From Crossaster papposus (lineage: Eukaryota > Echinodermata > Asteroidea > Velatida > Solasteridae): a DNA stretch of 64,000 nt. A program made the position numbers and the translations under genes. Under the pieces are notes generated by a model. It was not told the DNA's origin. It did not search any database and saw nothing but the letters and a program-made list of their open reading frames with translations. This document shows positions 60,701 through 64,000 of the stretch, one piece after another (positions within the stretch are counted from its first letter, which is position 1; each line of letters opens with the position of its first letter). The stretch covers positions 186,001 through 250,000 of the forward strand of contig JBAIAA010000401.1 in assembly GCA_037893245.1 (NCBI GenBank), read 5' to 3'.

Positions 60701-63635
60701 CTGTCCGAAAATAAGTAACCAGGATATTCTTCTGGGGTTTTCCTCCCACCTCTAAAACTGTACCTTCTTCTCACTGTCTTCTCTCTACTGAGGGCCCCGA
60801 ATGATCAGCTTCTGCTGGATGGGTTACCCTCAATAAAGATGGTTGTAAATAAATAAAAAAAGTCACTCACCTCTATAATGGGCAGCCATTTCTCAGCAGT
60901 GACGCTCAGTGTCTGAAAGATTCTGTCGGCGGTTACACGAAGATTGCCGACTACAAAGGTGGCCACGCCAAAGATCTGACTTGTACGACACAAACCTGGG
61001 GCCAGGAAGAGAACACGACACTGTAAAAGCTGGTCGCAAACCCACACAATTCTATTGTGCCAGTATTATTTTGACATTGACCGGGCCCAGGCGCGGGATT
61101 GTTTTTCACGAACTTCGATCCGAGACGGGTTCAGGGAGGCATCTGTGCGTTGGTCTTGCATACGCACTGTGGACCTCCGAACAATATAGGTCCACACGAT
61201 GCGGGAAGAGGTTACGGTTTGTGGACTTGCCCAGGTCCACAATCCGTTTTTCAGTTTCCGAAAAAGAGCGCTAGAGGAAAAACGGGTTAGGGTTATATAT
61301 AGAAAAGATAGAAAACAAAGGAATGTCCACAGTACGTATGTAAGGTAAAGCTGGGTGGGTACACCTGTGGGCACACCTTGATATTTCCGGCATCGCTCGC
61401 TGCGAGCTAGTCCTGACAGATATTTCTGGCCTTGCTGACGTGTTGATCCGTAACCCGTTTTCAATTCTGAAAAAAATGTGCGTGTATACACGGCATCTGA
61501 CGCGAACTGGTTAAGAAAAGCTATTAACTGTTAGTCTTCTCAAGCATGTGTGTGCCAGAATTAGCCTATTAATTGGCATTGTAATGTAATCCCATAGGAA
61601 GACATTGCCCGACCCTGGCAATCTTTATAGTGGTTGAGTGGTATAGACGTCTACACTAGAAAGCTTAAAGTCTTGGGTTCGAGTCCCACCTGAGTAATTT
61701 CTTCTCAATCTCTCTGGACAACACTGAATATACAGTGTTAACAAAATAAGGCAAAAAAATTGAATATTGAAGGCTAAAACCAGTTTGTACGTTACCTCCT
61801 CCGTTGAATGTCAATAGCCAGCGCCAGCAATGCATATTAATAAATACCCGACAGTTTACTTAATTTTGTATTTAAACGGATGATTAAAACACCGGGGCCA
61901 ATTTTAAACACTTTTCCGATGTCACATGAAATTTGGATGCCCGTTAAATCTGGTTGAATTTTAATACACATTTATTGGTTGAAACCTCACAAGGCAAGGC
62001 TCCGATGCCAGATATCAGCTTGTTTTAACGCGTCTAGGCCCATAAGCCGATTTTAAATGTACGTTTAAAACCGACCAACTACATATTTATTCCCCTATTT
62101 CGGACAGTTTCTACTTATTAGTAACCAGACTCACCTCCTAGATTAGGTGCCTTATCAATGAGCGATGCTACCAGTACCAGACTGCCTTTCTTAGATCCCT
62201 TCTCCTCCCGTCCCGCCGTCTTCATGACATCCTCAAATCCAGGCATCAGTGTGTCTTGCCATGGTATGATCTTTTTTTGAACATTGGTTTCCTTGTTGCA
62301 TGCTTCAGATGCTGAATTGGTGAAGCTGCCATCTTGTTATTAAGGGGAACCAAATAACGTTACACCAACTTAATTCAAGTAAAACAGGGCTGCATTAAAA
62401 GTCATTAGAAAGTCATTACAAAGTCATTACAAAATCCCTGAAAATGTTATGTTTTGGGTTGAAAGAAAACCAACCTAATGTTCTACCTTTCCTGAGAAAA
62501 GCTCCACTAAAAATGATTGTTTACATCGGACACGATGGTACGCACACGTTTAATTTTCCTGTCGTTCACATTCAATATGCACAATACACGTTGTGTGTGT
62601 CTATAAATTATACACAAAACCAATGCACAAAATGTAGTTTCTTACACATCCGCAAAAGGAGAACACTTTACGGCTGGAATCACGACTATATACCAGAAAA
62701 GCTCAAGTTGTTGGGGTTCTCTAATAAAGTAGACCCTGAAACTCTTGTTTACACAAGAATAACACAAAAACGCCCTGGTTTTAGAGAATGGTTGTGTGGA
62801 TGTTTATATCCTGCTTTTCAGTGCTCTTTTTGATTAACACCATTTCGTTCAAAATGTGTTTTAATTGTAGCCCAATTGAGCGCTTTCTAGACGTAAACGC
62901 CAACAGTCCTTAATCCTTCAATTTTAATATACTTAGGCACATCCCTACAAAGTTTTAGTTAATTACACCTCTACTATTAACCAGTTCGCGCAGGGATTAT
63001 TTTAACATCGCCGAGGGGCGGGATTATTTTTAACGAAACTCGATCCGAAGCGGGTTCAGGCCAATAGTGCCGGGAAGCACACCCACTCATTTCCGGCCTT
63101 GCTCGCTGCTGACAGACAGTTCCGAACTTGAACTTGGCGTGTTTATGCGTCATCCGTTTTGAATTTGGGAAAAACTTTGCGTTTATATACGGCATCCGGC
63201 ACGAACTGGTTAAAGGGGCTTTATACAATAGGATAGGTAACAGTAAACGTCACAATGGAACTACCTGTACAACTCTAACAGTCCTGAATTCTTCCATATT
63301 AATATCATTTGGCACATCCCTTAGAGTTTTGGTTAATTACACCTCTACTAAAAGGTGCTTTATACAATAGGGTAGGTAACTACCTGTACAACTGCCGACA
63401 ACGTGAACATTGACTGGCTCTTACCGGGACCTGCCTGCAATGTCGATGGTTGTACAGTCAGGGTCGTGCGGTACTCCTTCTGTATCAGACTACACTCTGG
63501 GTTGCACAGACCAATTACAGGACGTGATTTGTGCGAGCTGCTCCACAACGAGGGGCAGTCTTTCTCGAAGAGCTGGGGTTGTAGGAGCTGGTCATCGGGA
63601 AGGGAGCTCAGGGCGGGAAGGATGTGGAACACAGT
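57613..63635 (-). CDS. TARBP1: TARBP1, tRNA guanosine-18 2'-O-methyltransferase (3' part, 5 exons seen)
   Basis: Five minus-strand exons (63384-63635, 62135-62291, 60871-60995, 59155-59291, 57613-57775) encode the C-terminal part of TARBP1; the large N-terminal helical part lies beyond the right edge. The SpoU/SPOUT methyltransferase domain is clear. Motif 1 is [20 protein letters not shown], motif 2 [17 protein letters not shown], and motif 3 [20 protein letters not shown], ending [14 protein letters not shown]. Motifs 2 and 3 form the SAM-binding trefoil knot. The family (yeast Trm3) methylates the ribose of G18 in the tRNA D-loop. Motif 2 has GHE where human has GNE; this position varies in SPOUT enzymes, so loss of activity is not implied. 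The end of the last exon is repeated downstream as an array. Confidence 0.93.
57848..58054 (-). mobile_element. MITE family C (copy 9), degraded
   Basis: GGGTGTGCTACCCACAGATA and AATACCGCGCCTGGGCCCGG, ending CCTGCCACGAACTGGGTAA. It lies in the last TARBP1 intron. Confidence 0.68.
58255..58600. repeat. Interspersed repeat family A (copy 4, inverted)
   Basis: TCATTTGTGCATTTTTATAG, AAGGTGCTTGACAACTAAC, TTCAATTCACATTGTGACC; opposite orientation to the copies at 3725 and 12590. Confidence 0.68.
58747..59078. mobile_element. MITE family B (copy 11)
   Basis: TTTTAAAAGGTAGGATACAC to GGTGTATCCTTACCTTTTAA. It lies in the last TARBP1 intron, 77 bp from the exon ending at 59155. Confidence 0.82.
59155..59291 (-). 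CDS. TARBP1: TARBP1 exon (GVEQTA)
   Basis: Encodes [20 protein letters not shown] then [18 protein letters not shown] and ERTLLLLG. Acceptor TTTTTTGCAAG, donor GG|GTAAG, phase 2 out. It matches human GYTIIGVEQTAKSLDLTQY. Confidence 0.95.
59360..60055. mobile_element. hAT-like element with TTACAACTGATAATGTA termini and ATTATCGGTTAAT repeats
   Basis: CTTACAACTGATAATGTAGT mirrored by ACATTATCAGTTGTAA, flanked by exact 8-bp CAGAGGGT (59352-59359 and 60056-60063). Inside, ATTGATACATTATCGGTTAAT units run in tandem. A family G MITE is nested in these units. Confidence 0.82.
59547..59987. mobile_element. MITE family G (copy 6), nested in a hAT-like element
   Basis: GTGACCCGCTCCATCGTAAT to GATGGAGCGGGTCA. 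Inserted in an ATTATCGGTTAATATTGATAC tandem unit; ATAT appears on both sides. Confidence 0.82.
60313..60592. mobile_element. pogo/Tigger-like MITE, TA-flanked
   Basis: CAGTGGAACACTGCTATA and TATAGCAGGGTTCCACTG between TA dinucleotides; the CAGTGGAAC... termini are typical of pogo-type Tc1/mariner elements. Confidence 0.72.
60645..60694 (+). mobile_element. MITE family C, right-end fragment
   Basis: TGGGGAAAACTTTGCATTTA and GTCATCCGGCGCGAACTGG; no left part. Confidence 0.7.
60871..60995 (-). CDS. TARBP1: TARBP1 exon ([10 protein letters not shown])
   Basis: Encodes [20 protein letters not shown] to [14 protein letters not shown], aligning with human LCRTCEVFGASVLVVG and LSVSAEQWLPLVE. Acceptor CTGGCCCCAG, donor GAG|GTGAGT. 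Confidence 0.95.
61075..61515 (+). mobile_element. MITE family C (copy 10), split by a nested element
   Basis: GCGCGGGATTGTTTTTCACG at the left, GACGCGAACTGGTTAA at the right. The inserted element occupies about 61158-61345. Confidence 0.7.
61158..61345. mobile_element. TIR element CATACGCACTGTGGAC (nested)
   Basis: CATACGCACTGTGGAC and GTCCACAGTACGTATG. AGGTCCACAATCCG text recurs at 37140-37185, where a relative lies in COQ6 intron 10. Confidence 0.62.
61620..61705 (+). mobile_element. tRNA-like SINE head
   Basis: TAGTGGTTGAGTGGTATAGA (A-box-like) and GGGTTCGAGTCCCACC (B box), spacing as in a tRNA. The acceptor stem does not pair well, so a working tRNA gene is unlikely. Confidence 0.5.
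62135..62291 (-). CDS. TARBP1: TARBP1 exon with SPOUT motif 1 start
   Basis: Encodes [20 protein letters not shown] to [15 protein letters not shown]; donor GGAG|GTGAGT, phase 1. The 5' border (62291) is uncertain: it was chosen because phase 0 matches the upstream exon, but other AG sites lie within 40 bp. QKKIIPW and ASLIDKxxNLGG are TARBP1 signatures. Confidence 0.85.
62440..62900. repeat. Interspersed repeat family J (copy 2)
   Basis: Uninterrupted relative of 30060-30880. TARBP1 intron. Confidence 0.75.
62903..63384. repeat. Tandem duplication of ~150 bp touching a TARBP1 splice donor
   Basis: ACAGTCCT ... GCACATCCCT ... GTTAATTACACCTCTACTA ... GCTTTATACAATAG ... TACCTGTACAACT occurs twice (from about 62905 and from about 63278). 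The second copy ends in the exon's donor (63384); the first contains a decoy of that donor. The first copy holds a family C element. Confidence 0.78.
62977..63213 (+). mobile_element. MITE family C (copy 11), with an empty-site relative
   Basis: TTAACCAGTTCGCGCAGGGA to CCGGCACGAACTGGTTAA. The duplicated copy at about 63350 lacks the element (CTCTACTAAAAGGTGC). Confidence 0.88.
63384..63635 (-). CDS. TARBP1: TARBP1 exon (fifth from 3' end)
   Basis: 84 codons, [19 protein letters not shown] to [11 protein letters not shown]; acceptor TTTCCCCACAG, donor CAG|GTAG, phase 0 on both sides. It belongs to the less conserved region before the methyltransferase domain. The identity is inferred from position and splice phase. 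Confidence 0.72.
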
Positions 63636-64000
63636 CTGTGGGGAAATACCAGAAGACGGACACTTTAGATGTGCTAGCAACACTTTTATTAGCCAGATTA
63701 TGACACAAGGATTGTTTTCACCTATTAATCCTTACACCGTGTTACTTCTATGTAGCACGCGCTGTGGGCCTCAAATGTTTTCACTTCACAAGCACGACTT
63801 CTTGTTGATTTAAAAACTATTCATGCTGGTACCCTCAATATGACTGTGCGTCGGAACCGGGCACTTGAACCGATACCCGACAATTAGCTAGGGCATAAAC
63901 AAAGGGTCTACGATTGACCGACCGTCCACGATTGAAAAATCGTGTACAAATCCTAAAGGAGGCCTTTCGAAAAAGTACAAACAAAATACAGGGGACAATA
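63636..64000. other. TARBP1: TARBP1 intron, right edge of window
   Basis: The last ~80 bp (ATCGTGTACAAATCC, AAAAAGTACAAACAAA) resemble 24170-24240 within a family G MITE. The upstream exons of TARBP1 are outside the window. Confidence 0.5.

Noticed and set aside
61620-61705. Possible tRNA gene
   Set aside because: The acceptor stem pairs poorly and no clean 3' end is seen; more likely a SINE head.

Overview
The window looks like nuclear DNA from a marine invertebrate deuterostome. An echinoderm is my best guess, inferred from the style of the genes and the very dense load of short inverted-repeat transposons; I cannot name the species. Four host genes can be read as spliced exons. On the left, COMMD1 (minus, exons between 5549 and 11874) and COQ6 (plus, exons between 12275 and 38512) are head to head, about 400 bp apart. 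In the right half, a BEN-domain gene (plus, 50134 to 54034) faces the 3' end of TARBP1 (minus, 57613 to 63635, continuing beyond the window).

Layout: 1-4.17 kb holds fold-back and MITE sequence. 4.17-5.6 kb is a 14-copy, 102-bp tandem array made from the end of the last COMMD1 exon plus 3' UTR. 5.5-11.9 kb is COMMD1. 11.9-12.3 kb is the shared 5' region. 12.3-38.5 kb is COQ6, whose introns carry MITEs, SINEs and LINE ends. 39-50 kb has no convincing gene: a tandem duplication rich in ACGCGT, an inverted-repeat element with a repeated CGTTTTCACGAAGAG motif, a LINE fragment, palindromic MITEs, a hAT-type element and a nested element with a 9-bp target duplication. 50.1-54.0 kb is the BEN gene. 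55.7-57.8 kb is a second terminal-exon array, this time from TARBP1, interrupted by a LINE end and a MITE. 57.6-63.6 kb is TARBP1.

The most unusual observation is that two unrelated genes, COMMD1 and TARBP1, both have the 3' part of their last coding exon, including the stop codon, repeated in tandem downstream. The outer edge of the COMMD1 array also matches the terminal inverted repeat of the MITE that sits inside the TARBP1 array. The genes themselves are housekeeping: ubiquinone synthesis (COQ6), endosomal Commander complex (COMMD1), tRNA ribose methylation (TARBP1) and probable chromatin binding (BEN protein); they share no obvious pathway. No retrovirus-like or capsid-bearing element was recognised.
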